Below, in pieces: positions 44,990 to 57,700 of a stretch of DNA of 64,000 nucleotides. Within the stretch, counting starts at the first letter, position 1. Every line of letters begins with the position of its first letter. The translations under genes were made by a program, and so were the position numbers. The DNA lies in contig NC_090288.1 of assembly GCF_037392515.1 (NCBI RefSeq), positions 3,775,501-3,839,500 of the forward strand, given 5' to 3'. The DNA is from Haliotis asinina (taxonomy: Eukaryota > Mollusca > Gastropoda > Lepetellida > Haliotidae). The notes below the pieces were generated by a model, which was not told the DNA's origin, ran no database searches, and saw nothing but the letters and a program-made list of their open reading frames with translations.

Positions 44990-45605
44990 GTGAATCTGCT
45001 ATTCAATTCAGAGTACCTGTCAGAAAAGTTTTTCCTTCCTTTAGCGCATGAGACTGAAAAGGACTTGATTGATCATTCGAGACAACTAGTGGTGAAGAAA
45101 CTTAGAAAGGTTGAACAAACATTTAATATGAGAAATTCATTATGTTATTGTGAAAACTGGACATGTTATCTGTCAATATTTGCATTGATATTGGCGTACA
45201 ACTTGCGATATGATACTTCATGATACTAAAATTTTACTCATGATGGTATACTGTCAAAGTATTGTGCACTTACACTGAAGTACAATATGAATCCCGATGC
45301 AAGTGTTGCAATATGATATGTTTCACATACTATAATCTTGAATTCTAACATCAAATATTAGACACGTTAATATAATCAAGTTTATACAGACTTAGTGAAT
45401 GTTGATAACATGCAAGTGCTATGTCTGACACAGTTTTTGATGTCAGAATTTTCAAGAAAATGCTTAGTAATGAAGAGTCAAAATAAGTAAGCATACATGT
45501 TAATAATAAAACAAAGGTAAGTCTTTTTCTAGACAGATATGATTTGGCAATATTCAAAGTAAAACACTGATGTATCATGGTCCACTTGAAGTACATGAAT
45601 TTAGA
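44990..45605. other. Intergenic, nothing recognised
   Basis: AT-rich sequence. The short open frames on both strands show no domain or splice context. Confidence 0.5.
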
Positions 45606-45609
45606 TACT

Positions 45610-47440
45610 GTGTCCCCTCATTTCCATTTTCATCCCCCTGGCATCTCTCTGTCCTCCCATCCTCCGTCCGTCCCTTATCATTTTTTTTTTATTCCGGAGC
45701 CTAACTCAGAAACTGTTCCAGTATTTTTAGACCAAACTTGATAGATATAATAATCTCAACCTATAGTTGTACCTTTTGTTATTTACAGGGTTTTGGCATT
45801 TTTATTTTTTCTGTTTTTCAATGGAACATTTTGGTATGTGTTAGTCTAGTGGTGGGGTGGGCTTCGTTTCCGGAGCAGAACTAAAAAACCACTCATTATT
45901 TTTGTGCAAAACTTGGCAGATATATCAATAAGAATCTGAAGTGGTGCCTTTTGGTATTTACAGATTTCTGTGATTTATTATTTTCTCAGTGTCCACGGAA
46001 ACGTTTCGGACATAGTCTCAAAAGTGAGAAGTGTGTTTCATTTACGGAGCACATCTCAAAAACTGTTCTATATTTTTCTGCAAAACTTGTTACATACATC
46101 AGTCAGAACCTAGAGTGGTGCCTTTTGGTACTTACAGGTTTTTGTGATATAGCAGTTTCTCGGTTTCCACGGAAGCATTTTGGACTTAGTCTCAAAATGG
46201 AGGGATGGGCTTCATTTCCAGAGCAGATCTCAAAAACTGTTCAATATCTTTCTGCAAACCTTGTTACATACATCAGTCAGAACCTAGAGTGGTGCCTTTT
46301 GGTACTTACAGGTTTTTGTGATATAGCAGTTTCTCGGTTTCCACGGAAGCATTTTGGACTTAGTCTCAAAATGGAGGGATGGGCTTCATTTCCAGAGCAG
46401 ATCTCAAAAACTGTTCAATATCTTTCTGCAAACCTTGTTACATACATCAGTCAGAACCTAAAGTGGTGCCTTTTAGTACTTACAGATTTTTTATATATTA
46501 TTTTCTCGGTTTCCATGGAAACGTTTCAGACTATTTCTCAAAATGGAGGGATGGGCTTCACTTCTGGAGCAGAACTCAAAATCTGTTCTTTATATTTCTG
46601 CAGAACTTGGTAGACATACCAGTCAGAAGCTAAAATGGTGCCTTTTGCTATTTACAGGTTTTTGTGATTTCTTAGTGTCTCCGTTTCCATTGAAACGTTT
46701 CAGGCTTTGTCTCAGAAAGTGAGAGGTGTGTCTTTTCCCGAGCACATCTCAAAAAGTTCCCAATATCTGTCAGCTTAACTTGGTAGATATATGTGTCAGA
46801 CCCCAACATGGTGCCTTTGGCTATTTACAAATTTTTGTGATTTGTAATTTTCTCGGTTTCCATGGAAACGTTTCGGACTTAGTCTCAAAATGGAGGGATG
46901 GGCTTCCTTTCCGGAGCACAACTCAAAAACTTTTAAATATCTTTCTGCAAAACATGTCAGATATGTAGGGGAGACCCTAAAGTGGTTCCTTTTTCTATTT
47001 ACAGAGTTTTGTGATTTCTCATTTTCCCAGTTTCAATAGAAACGATTCTCTCCTAGTCTCAAAATAGAGGGATGGATGGGCTTTGTTTCCAGAGCACAAC
47101 TCAAAACTATTCAATATCTTACAGCAAAACCTGGCAGATATTTGAAACAGACCACAAAGTGGTTCCTTTTGCTCTTTACCATGTTTTGGCATTATTGGTT
47201 TTCCTAGTTTCCATGGAAACAATTCTGACTTAGTCTCAAAATGGAGGGATAGGCTTTGTTTCCAGAGCACAACTCGTAAACCATTTGATATCTTTCAACA
47301 GATCTTGGCAGATATATGAGACAGATATTGAAGTGATGCCTTTTGCTGTTTACAGATGTATGGCATTTATATTTTGCATGACTTCCATGGAAACGATTCA
47401 AACTTAATCGAAGAAAACATCTTCTGACGACTCTGTTATG
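45610..47440 (+). repeat. Second 173-bp tandem-repeat element
   Basis: About 10 units. Two neighbouring units are almost identical and exactly 173 bp apart (46138 and 46311). The left boundary again carries 'ccgtccgtcc' and 'ttccggagc', and the right ends near 'catcttctgacgactct'. Both boundary patterns are shared with the array in the ABHD6-like intron. Confidence 0.85.
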
Positions 47441-47449
47441 AATTATCTG

Positions 47450-48450
47450 TGACCATGAATGAATTCTCACACTACATCAACTCCATAATCACAAATTTTC
47501 TGTCAGGAAGCGTTCCCTACACAGAGTGTGCTCTGGTGATTAATTTCTACTAAACCAGTTCAATAAACATCTACACAACTATGAGATGCACACATTTTGG
47601 GTCCCAATAAAACACATGCATAAGCTTAATCAATTCTCTTGAACATTTTTTGTAGAGAAGTGGATAGATTTAATCTCGTAGTTCACTATCATCAAAGAGA
47701 AATTCCACAAAATTTATCTAAGTTCAAATGTTTCTAAACTTACAAAACTTTGAAAAAAATAATGAAATAAAACTATGAAAATCTTAAAAGCTTACGACTT
47801 TACATGATTATTAAGGGTTTTAAGAGTAATGTAACCATATTCCTTCTTAAAAGAATACAGGATAGAGGTGAACCAGGAATTAATTCCTTTTTAAAGTGAA
47901 TTTTGGAAGTCTGCATGACATTTACTGCACCTTACCCTTGCCCTGCAGTTGCTAAAATGACAAAGATCGTAATTTCACTGTAACCAAGTTCAATGCCTTT
48001 GTGAATTCATTAGTCCATATCTAATGGGTGGTGAAGTGTGAAGCAAATTGGCATCTGTGATTTGACTTGATTAAATGCTACAAACCTAGAGACCATATAC
48101 AACTATATGGACTTTGCTAAACTAAACCAATTTACATTCATTCCAAGACATGTGGAACAAACCTTGTAAAAGTTTACTTATGTACCACATATACAAAACT
48201 GTTGTAATACAACTTCTTGCTCTTTATTGTCAGATCAAATCCGCACCTGAGTGACATCACATATTTATCCAGAACAAAAGTATTGTTAAATCCTGTATTT
48301 ATTAAGACTGTCATTATTTACAGACAAAGTATTGGTGATCACATGGTATTAAAACAACTTCATCTCTCTAAAATGCATCACAGACTTCAGCTATTACAAT
48401 TCATCTCGTGGTTTTTCACTGAGAAATCAAAGTAAAAACACATCTTTAAG
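47450..48450. other. 3' flank of the KLHL gene
   Basis: No gene is supported. On the minus strand, AATAAA-type signals (forward 'tttatt') near 48222 and 48295 are candidate poly(A) signals for the KLHL transcript. Confidence 0.35.
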
Positions 48451-48722
48451 GGTCCAGACAGGCTACAATATAACCACACCAAAAATTACATCTAGCCTGC
48501 TTTGTGGGCTACATTGAGGTTCAGGCAGGCTACAACACAACCACACTAAACATACATCTAGCCTGCTTCATGGGCTGTGTTGAGGTCCAGCAGGCTACAA
48601 TACAACTGCACCAAACATACATCTAGCCTGCTTCATGGGCTACGCGGAGGTCCAGGCAGGCTACAAGACAACTGCACCAAACATACATCTAGCCTGCTTC
48701 ATGGGCTGTGTGAAGGTCCAGG
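48451..48722 (-). repeat. 65-67-bp tandem repeat overlapping the last KLHL coding segment
   Basis: Four units, with 'ggctaca' at 48461, 48528, 48593 and 48659 and 'tctagcctgc' at 48491, 48557, 48622 and 48688. The fourth unit is coding sequence of the final KLHL exon. The other three lie 3' of its stop and keep the same sense, including the stop-like 'ttgtag' at the unit junction. Confidence 0.9.
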
Positions 48723-51700
48723 TATCTGTTGTGGGGTTGTACACTTCACAACTGTTCAGCACCTTGCGAGCACCGCCTAGACGGAATGAGTACGACTTTC
48801 CTACAAAATGACAAAATTGTTTATGAACATTAGTAGCTATTCAAGGGCATTCAGGTATGCACCTACAAAAGAACATATTTTCTCAAAACACCCATCATGT
48901 TTTAATGACCCACTCAATAACCTCCAGTCTTGAAAATAAGCCACCACACTATGATACGTTGACAGAATAAATGAATCAAACACTGTACTAAAACACCAAA
49001 TTTCAGTACATTATATGCAAAAGTAGCTGAAGAATAGAAATTTCAGGTTCACAGGTCAAATCAAGGTGATAATTTTGAATGTTTAAACAAACAGAACATA
49101 CATACTGAACCCATACCCCAAATGTCCTATCTTCATAAGCTGACTGTAGATTAAACAAAAAAAGAACAAACCAAAGTTAATTTCTGAACCAAAAAGACAG
49201 CCGAGTAAAAGCCATAATTGTGATTTCCCTGCAGATGAGTCTGAAGTTTGTAAGACTCACAATTAGGTGCATACTGGGTTGCTGCATCAGTCTAGAAAGA
49301 AAGTCCTTCACTTACCACCCATAGCAAAAATCTTCCCATCATGCACCACAGCTCTCAGATGACTTCGTTCCTTGTTCATGGCTGCAACATATGTCCAGGA
49401 GTTGGAGCGGGGATCGTAACGCTCAACGCTGCGCAGACGTCGGTTGTTGAAGCCACCCACAGCATAAATGTACCCATCTGAGAAATGACAAAACCATTTC
49501 AAAATCATTGAATATAAATATGAGAAGTATAATCCCAAATGTGACGTATGCTACATGTTAAGCCCAAAACAGTGAGTGATTGAGTTTATTTTTAAACTGC
49601 TTTGGGAATATTCAAGCAATATCATGGCAGGGGTTACCAGAAATGGGCTTCACACATTGTACCCATGTGGGGAATCCAATTTTGGTCTTCGGTGTGATGA
49701 GTGGACTCTTTAACAACTAGGCTGACGCCCGTAAGTCAAAAAAGATTGTGAGTACGTAAACTGGGTTTGTCTAGTTCATATTCAAATTAACATATTCACT
49801 AAAATTTCCTTTGAGGGTGCTTTAAAAAATTCTATATTTGTTGTTAGTGACCTAGGTGAAACGAGTAAACTTCGTTCAAATCTCAATGTAACTGAAACCT
49901 TGTTAGTGACCTAGGTGAAACGAGTAAACTTGGTTCAAATGTCATTGTAACTGAAACCTTTTCAATAAAAATTTCATGGCAGTTGTATACATCTTCTGTG
50001 CTAGTGTTTTCAGTGGATCAGCATTACATGTAATTCAAAAACCTATCAAAACAATAACATCTAAATTTTTACCCTTCCCTCACTCTAGCTGCAAGATCGT
50101 AGCCAGATACAACCATATATTATACAGTTAACTGTAAATAGCTCTAATTCACACCCTCCTATGGGTTTCAAGGATTTACAATGTCTAATGGTGATGTACA
50201 CTGGTTTTTAAAAATTAGTGAAAATTATAAATTATCATTATTGAAAACTATTCACAAATATTATTGTGGGGAAAAATATATTTACTTTGTACCTATCCAA
50301 CTATTCCTGGATGCACAAAAACATTCATTGAAATAGTAATTTGTTAATTGTTATGAGCCACAAACATGCTCTGGCAAATGTAGATACATTATTCCCTGAG
50401 TAGCCAATGCTGGACAATAGGCTCTGTACTTCTAAGATGTCTTCTGAAGAGGAAAGATGATTTCTTTAAACTTGCCAATTGTTTTTTTACTTTAACATCT
50501 TATTTATATTCAAATAATATTTTTATATGTAAAATACATGACTTATGTATCAATTACATACATTACTTACATAATTCATGTCACATTCATACAATACAGA
50601 TGCTATTTATGTATTGTGTATCATACTTCGGTATCAATGTTCTAATGCATACACGCCAGGGTTAAATTTGCTTTTTCAGCAACCTTATTTGGTCATAAGG
50701 ATTAATGGGATCAAGTGGGCAGTATGACTGACTTGGGTAAAGGTACAAAGTCACACTTTTAAACAACATTTTGGTCTATAATATATATACTGGGGTGTGT
50801 GGACTCCCTTTAGCTTTCTCTTACTACAATAAGACTATCCCTTATGACCTGTCTGAAATCTATAATTGAAACGTCTTCCAAACAGATAACACTTGCCATA
50901 TATGGAATGTAAATGGTTGTTCTGTACATCAAAAACTGTCACACTCAGTGTTGTCAGTGTTTGCCAAACTGGTCTCAGTCACAAGTTGCTAGGATATTCC
51001 TAAAGCGTGTTCCAAGAGACACAACAATATGGGGTTGAAATAGAGTTCGGTTTGTAGAGTTGATTTAATGCAATGTTGCATTAATTTATTTAAACATTTA
51101 ATTTCATAGTGTAATCATATACAACGTTTTCTGAAAAAACTTACCTGACAGCTTTGTTGGGGCTGACAGAAATCCAATATTGATTTTTAGAGAAGAATGG
51201 CTGATTGTGTGCCTTAAATTGCCAGTGAATTCCTAAAGTGAATGTTGATGGTCCTGATGTCAACCTTTGGATAGTCTGATATGGAGTGGATTAGTTGCAA
51301 ACCACTGCCACATATCTTGAACATCTTGAGGAGAGTGACATTAAGCAAACAAACATGTTACAAACACAGACAAACACACAAGCAAATTATTTGAGTATGT
51401 GATCTCACTTACTCATCTCCACTGCATCAAATCTGGCCCTGGGCTCCATCATGCTCGCCCTGGTCACCCACTTGTTCTCTGTCGGATCAAACATACACAT
51501 GATGGCCGACGGGAATATCTCCATCTGTGAGAAGCGTTCATCCCCTCCAATCACATACAAGTTTCCCTGACAAACAACCGCTGCATAGTTCGACCGACAG
51601 TCAGATTCACTTTTGAAAAAGTCAATCTGAGGCATTGTTTCAACCCTCCTGCATGCCAAGTCTCCATCCTCCAACTCGATGTGAACACACTTGACGTCTG

Positions 51701-54700
51701 CTTCTGTTACAGTGTACAATTTGTTAGAAGAAGGACAGAGAGTTATTGCTCCTGATTTCCTTAGACAGTCATGTAAGACGTTGACTGCTTCAGATGAAAA
51801 ACACTCAGTCGCATCATGCCATTTGTTCTGTAGAGTGTCATATTCAAAGAAACCTGCATGTTCTGTGTCAGGGTTTATTTGAGGAGAGTTTGTCAACTCA
51901 AATGCTGTACAGAACAGCCGACCATAAATGTTGAAGGCTTGAACGCTGGATGCAAGAATTGGAATGTTTTCTACATTGTCCCAGCTGTTCTGGCGAAGGT
52001 CATAACACTCCACTGACCTCAATCTCGGACACAAGGGGCTGAAATAGTTACAGACTTTATATTCATACAGTAAATAAATGCAAAAGAATCTAACTGTAAG
52101 ACACATGAGAATACAAAAGGGCTCTTATGAAAGCTTCATCCTCAGGTTTTCTCTGTCTAAGCAAAGGCAAAGTCCATATTTCTGCTGCTTGATATTTAGG
52201 ATATGTCTTATATAGCTTCTCTTGTTATATTTTCCTTGTTTTGTTTTGGTTACATTTTCATTCTTTAGCATCCAAAACAACTTCATCACGCTGATCTGAA
52301 CTTTCTTCTGCACATGCATTTGTAAGGCACTTTATTGTGTTTAACCTTTCATAGTGTAAAAGCATGATTGTATTTGCGTATATTATGTGTTGTCTTGACT
52401 GAATGTTATCTGGTGCAAAGTCTTTCGAAAGCAAAACAAAAACTAAAATACAAAATAAAGTTCCTGCAGAATTCCATAGCAGGATTAAAGCAATACAATG
52501 GCATTTCATACAATGCCAGCCATTAACTCAAACAATGTCCAGATATTAAACCAACAAAATTCCAACTATCTGCAACTTTTAATGATATTACTGGGATAAG
52601 ACTGCAATAATCTTCTAAATACCTCAACTCCATTAATTGCCAATAGTAAAAGTTACCAATTACATCATCCTCATTTAAAACACATCCAATCAACAGCAAG
52701 TAAATAATTGTGTATCTTTCATTAAAAGTGTTGTAAATCAGTCAATCTTAGTGTGAGAAACTTGCCCTGTGCGAGACTGCAGATATCCACCTATGGTGTA
52801 GATGAACTTCACGGCCTTGCGCTTGTCCTGGATACTTCCAGTGGAGTTGAGCTGGTTTTCAATGACCAACCTGACATCTGAGTTAAAAGTATGACAGTAA
52901 GATTTGATTTGGTTTGTTTGTTGTTTAATGCAGCACTATGTAATATTCCAGGTAAGTGAGGCGACCAATCAATAATCGAGTCTGGACCACTAAATCCAGT
53001 GATCAACAGCATGAGCATTGATCAACACAACTGGGAACCGATGACACCAGGTCAGCAAGTCTGACCGCCCGATCCCATTAGTTGTCTACTACGATTCCTG
53101 AAGACCAATTCTAACCAGGATCTTAACAGGGAGACAGAGTATGAACGATTGAATGAAACATGTTCCCAACATTTGCAGTTACTATCATCATAGTTTTTGT
53201 CACCATATTGTTATGGTTGAGAAGCCTGTGAATGTGTGAGTGAGTGTGCTTAGTTTTATGCTCCTTCTGGCAATATTCCAGCAATATCACAGCGGGGAAC
53301 TTCAGAGATGGGCTTCACACACTGTACCAAAGAGGGGATTGAACCCACGTCTTCAGCATGATCACTTTAACCACTAGGCTACCCCAACACTCCAAGATAC
53401 TTGTAAAAGGTTTCACAAGGATAATGTTGCATAACAATAACAATAACAATAAATATACTGACAGCAAAAGAAATGCATGTTGAAAAAATCTAATCACATA
53501 CAAGTGACCATTCAAGTTTATGTCTTCTACTTAAAAATTTGACAGATAGTCAGTTCTGTTACTTTTGCTGTTCTGTATAATAACTGATGTGACTATAATG
53601 AAGCTGGACACCAGATAGTATTTTAAGAATCAATGACGAAATGGAGTAATTCACTGGGGGGAGAGGGGGGGGGGATTGGTGGAAGTAGTTATCTTGCTGA
53701 CACAACCTAAATCCAACAATAAATGACCAGTCACAAAGCAATATTTATAGTAACACATATATATCATATTTTTTTTATATCTGGGTTAGAAATGGTCTTC
53801 GGCAACCCATGCTTGTCGTAAGAGGTGACAAACGGGATCAGGTGGTCAGGCTCGCTGACTTGGTTGACACATCATAGTATCTCAAATGTGTTAATGGAGG
53901 CTCATGATGTTGATCACTAGATTGTGTGATCCAGACTCAACTATTTACAGACTGCTGCCATACGGCTGAAATGCACTGACTGCAGCATAAAACTAAACTC
54001 ACCCGCTTCTTTTGAATTTGGGAACCTCCAAAATCTGCATCTTGCAAAATAAGGGATATGATTTTGACAACGGTTGAATGACTTTCACGCTTAACTTTGT
54101 CAAAACTGCTGTCATGGCAACAATATTGTACCTGGGTTTTCCATAACTACTGCGCTGTTTTTGAATCGATTCAGGTGGCTGTCTGGGATACACTGTAGTC
54201 TCACGTATTTCAAAATGTCTGGCAAGTCTGGTATCCTGGACATTGGGTCATGTTCCATCCAGCTGACAATGGCCTCGAGCACAACAGCCTCACCAGAAAA
54301 CCCTGTAGTTCCAGAAACAGTCTATCAGTTGTCCCACCAGCTAGCTTAAGATAGTACACTCTATAACATATGTTTATAATCAGCTGAGATGTGTTCACAT
54401 AAAATAAGTTACATCCAAAGTTTGTACTCATTTACAAAATGACAATTTTGATGTTTGCCACTTTTGGAAATTATAACATTTAAACCTAGACCAGATCATT
54501 TACACTTTTTTCTATTAATACTGCGTACACCATAAAACAGAAATACACTAAAAGAGAGCAAAAATCTAAAATGTCATGAATATGGTGCCACATTATGAAG
54601 TATTTCCTCTCCTTGAATTATATATTTGTAAAACAATTTGTTAATTTGATTTTCAGGTGTAGACTCACACTATGAAGAGATGGGTTGCATTACAAGGGCA

Positions 54701-57700
54701 TTGTAAATACCTGAGCCCTTGCTTGTATTTATGGTTAAGTTGATTTTATAAGTAACCCGGATGTTTTACATCTGCTCGTGTGACATCGAGAACAGAATAT
54801 TTTTCAAAGGGTCTGAAAACACATAAGATGATGATTTCCTGTCGAATTCTACTGGGACGAAAGTGACATAAGCACTTCTGAACCAATAACAAACACAGTT
54901 AATTTGCTTTTCACGCCCAGTGATATAAGCACTTCTGAACCAATAAGAAACACATTTAGTATGCTTTTCACGTCAACATACAGTAATATGTTGAGATACT
55001 TCGTTCATAAAAACAGGATACATGCAATGAAAAACTAACATTTTGTGATATTTAACAATCTTTAGCTTTCCAACAACATCACTGGCCCTATTTCTTGATT
55101 ATAAAATTTGAAAACCAAGTGTACTTTTCAATGAACTCAGCATCTTACAAGAGACAAGATTCTGCAGGAATGGTGTCTAGCCTACCTAAACACAAGTCTT
55201 CATACTGCAGGATTCGGATGAGAGCCTCAGTCTTTAGTGCCAAGAACTCTTCTGTCTTGGAGACGACAGGGAATCTCAGCTTGACCAGCTGAACACACTT
55301 GACCTTGAGCTCAGTGCATGCAAAACTCTCTGCAAACTCCAGGATACCTGTGGAGAATGTTCAAGAAACAGTCATATATGTTGATCTTGAGAACTGTTAT
55401 GTGGATATTTTCCCACCGCATAAAGAAAGAGTAGTGCAATGATTTTCGAAAGATACTTTATTTAGTCCATGTATATTTCTTGTCAGCTTTAACAAACAAC
55501 TTTAAAACAAACTGTTTACATGAAAATATGACTTATTTGTCAAAACATTATCACTGCTTCTGAGGTGTAGTGGTTAGAGCGCCTGTATGGAAGGTCACAG
55601 GTACAATCAACGGACGCCGCGTCATACCCAAAAATGTGAAAATATGGTATTTGTTGGTCCCTGCCTGCCGCTCAGCATTGATGGGTAAAACACTATAATG
55701 TGTCTGAGTGGGGTACTCATGCTTCACTGTGGCATGGTATCTCAGTGATCTAGAACTACAATACCAGCTTTAAGTTGGGGCTAGTGCAAGCAGCCTAACA
55801 CACAGACACATACCCATTGTGATATGAGTGACACATTCTTGAGTCTGATGATAGACCCCATTTTACCTCACATCACCTCAACACAAGATTACTGTTTATA
55901 CTCAGTTGTCACAACTGATAATAAAAGAATAAAAGCAAAAGTATCTGATGTATGGACTGTTGCCCTGTTGACTGATACTGATTAGTAGAAAACCTGTCAC
56001 AAAAAAAACGGCTACTTCAATCTACACAGAAAAATGATCTGGCATGCAAAATGCCTGGCTACATGCAAACATTAAGTCTCACAAAAGGTTCCAAAATCAT
56101 GATCTTTCTTTGTCTACCTAAATTGAAATTATAAATAAGAAATTGTTTCGGAAGCAAATCAAATCATTCTACATCATGAATGAATTAAAAGGCCATTACC
56201 AAACAGACATTTCACAATTTCATAAAACTAGTTACACTCTGATTATATAAAATGTATATTTCCATAAATGTTTTTTGCTGGCCTGCCCTCCTAGTATGGA
56301 GATAAGAAACACATAAACAAAACAAAATATATCAGGTACCTGGGCTCTGTTCCTCAAATTAATCGTAATGCAAAGTTGATCATAACTCCCATACTTTAAT
56401 AAAGACAACAGTCATAAGTCTGTGTTAGAGTATATGAGTTACAATCAACTTAGTGCTATTATCTCTTTGAGGAATGGGGTCCAGGGCGGCTAGTTGATCG
56501 TAATTCATATGCTTCAACACATAGTCCTATGCTTGTCATCTATGTTAAAGTATGGGAGTTACAATCAACTTGCTTTAAGGACTAAGTCCCAGGGTGGTAA
56601 TCAGGATTCGTTCAAGCTTTAATTTACCTTTCATACCCCCGACATTAAAAATTTTCTACAGATGAAAAAAATTAGCTTGTACAGTAAACAACACTACCTA
56701 GACAGTTTGAGGCATCAATTTCCTTCTCTATAAACCCACAGCAGATTGTCTTGATATCAGACATCTGCAGAATGTCTGCAGACACCAGCAGATCCTGCAC
56801 GTTGTCTCTGGTCACTGAAACAAATGTTTGTTATTCTCAAGAACACCCTTCGAAATTCATGCTGGTCTGGAAGCTCGGTGCCTGTGACAAGTACACTTTG
56901 CAGACAAGTCAAAATGTGTGGTTGTCTGGTATGGCCACAGTGGTATGATGAGAGAGCAAGTTTAGGTTTGTGCCGCACTTAGCAACATTCCAGTTGTGTG
57001 GCGGCCATCTGTAAATAATTGAGTCTGGAACAGACAACCAAGTGATCAACAGAATGAGCATCAGTTTTCACAGTTTCAATATGATGATATGTGTCAGCCA
57101 AGTCAGCGAGCCTGACTACCCGATCATGTTAGTCTTTTACAAGTATGGGTAACAGAAGATCAATTCTATTGAGTCAACATGTTAAACAAAAACATAAATC
57201 AAATAAATATTATAAGGAGGTACGTGCAGTAGTTGGAAAACTGAAACAAATGCATGATGGTATGTGATAAGCATTAACTTAGACCAACCTTACTTGTTCT
57301 TTGTGTTTGAATTAATATGCATAACCCCTTGTAATACAAACAAATAATAGAGATTTGAAACTACTATCATTTGTTAAACAACTTTTCACCTGAAGTTGAA
57401 TAATATTCTGAGACTTCAATTTGCAACTCAAAATTATGAGGATTCATAATCTTAACTTCACTTTATTTGATTTACTCTGTGTTTAAGAGTGAAATGCATG
57501 AGTATGTTTTCACTGCAAACAGACTATACTATGGAGCTGTGTTCACTGTTCTCATCTATTGGTGACAAATGGTTGGTGGAACAGCACCAGCACACATTCA
57601 GGTGCACAACTCTGCATAGCCAGGTGAGATGACCCCTGCTGGTCAGACGCAGTTTCATCAGCAGTGAACTGTATGATAATGACCTCTAACGGACCCTCAC

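Noticed and set aside
45951-47470. 220-codon plus-strand frame and companions
   Set aside because: The frame contains the same peptide twice because of the exact 173-bp duplication. It is repeat-derived, not a gene.
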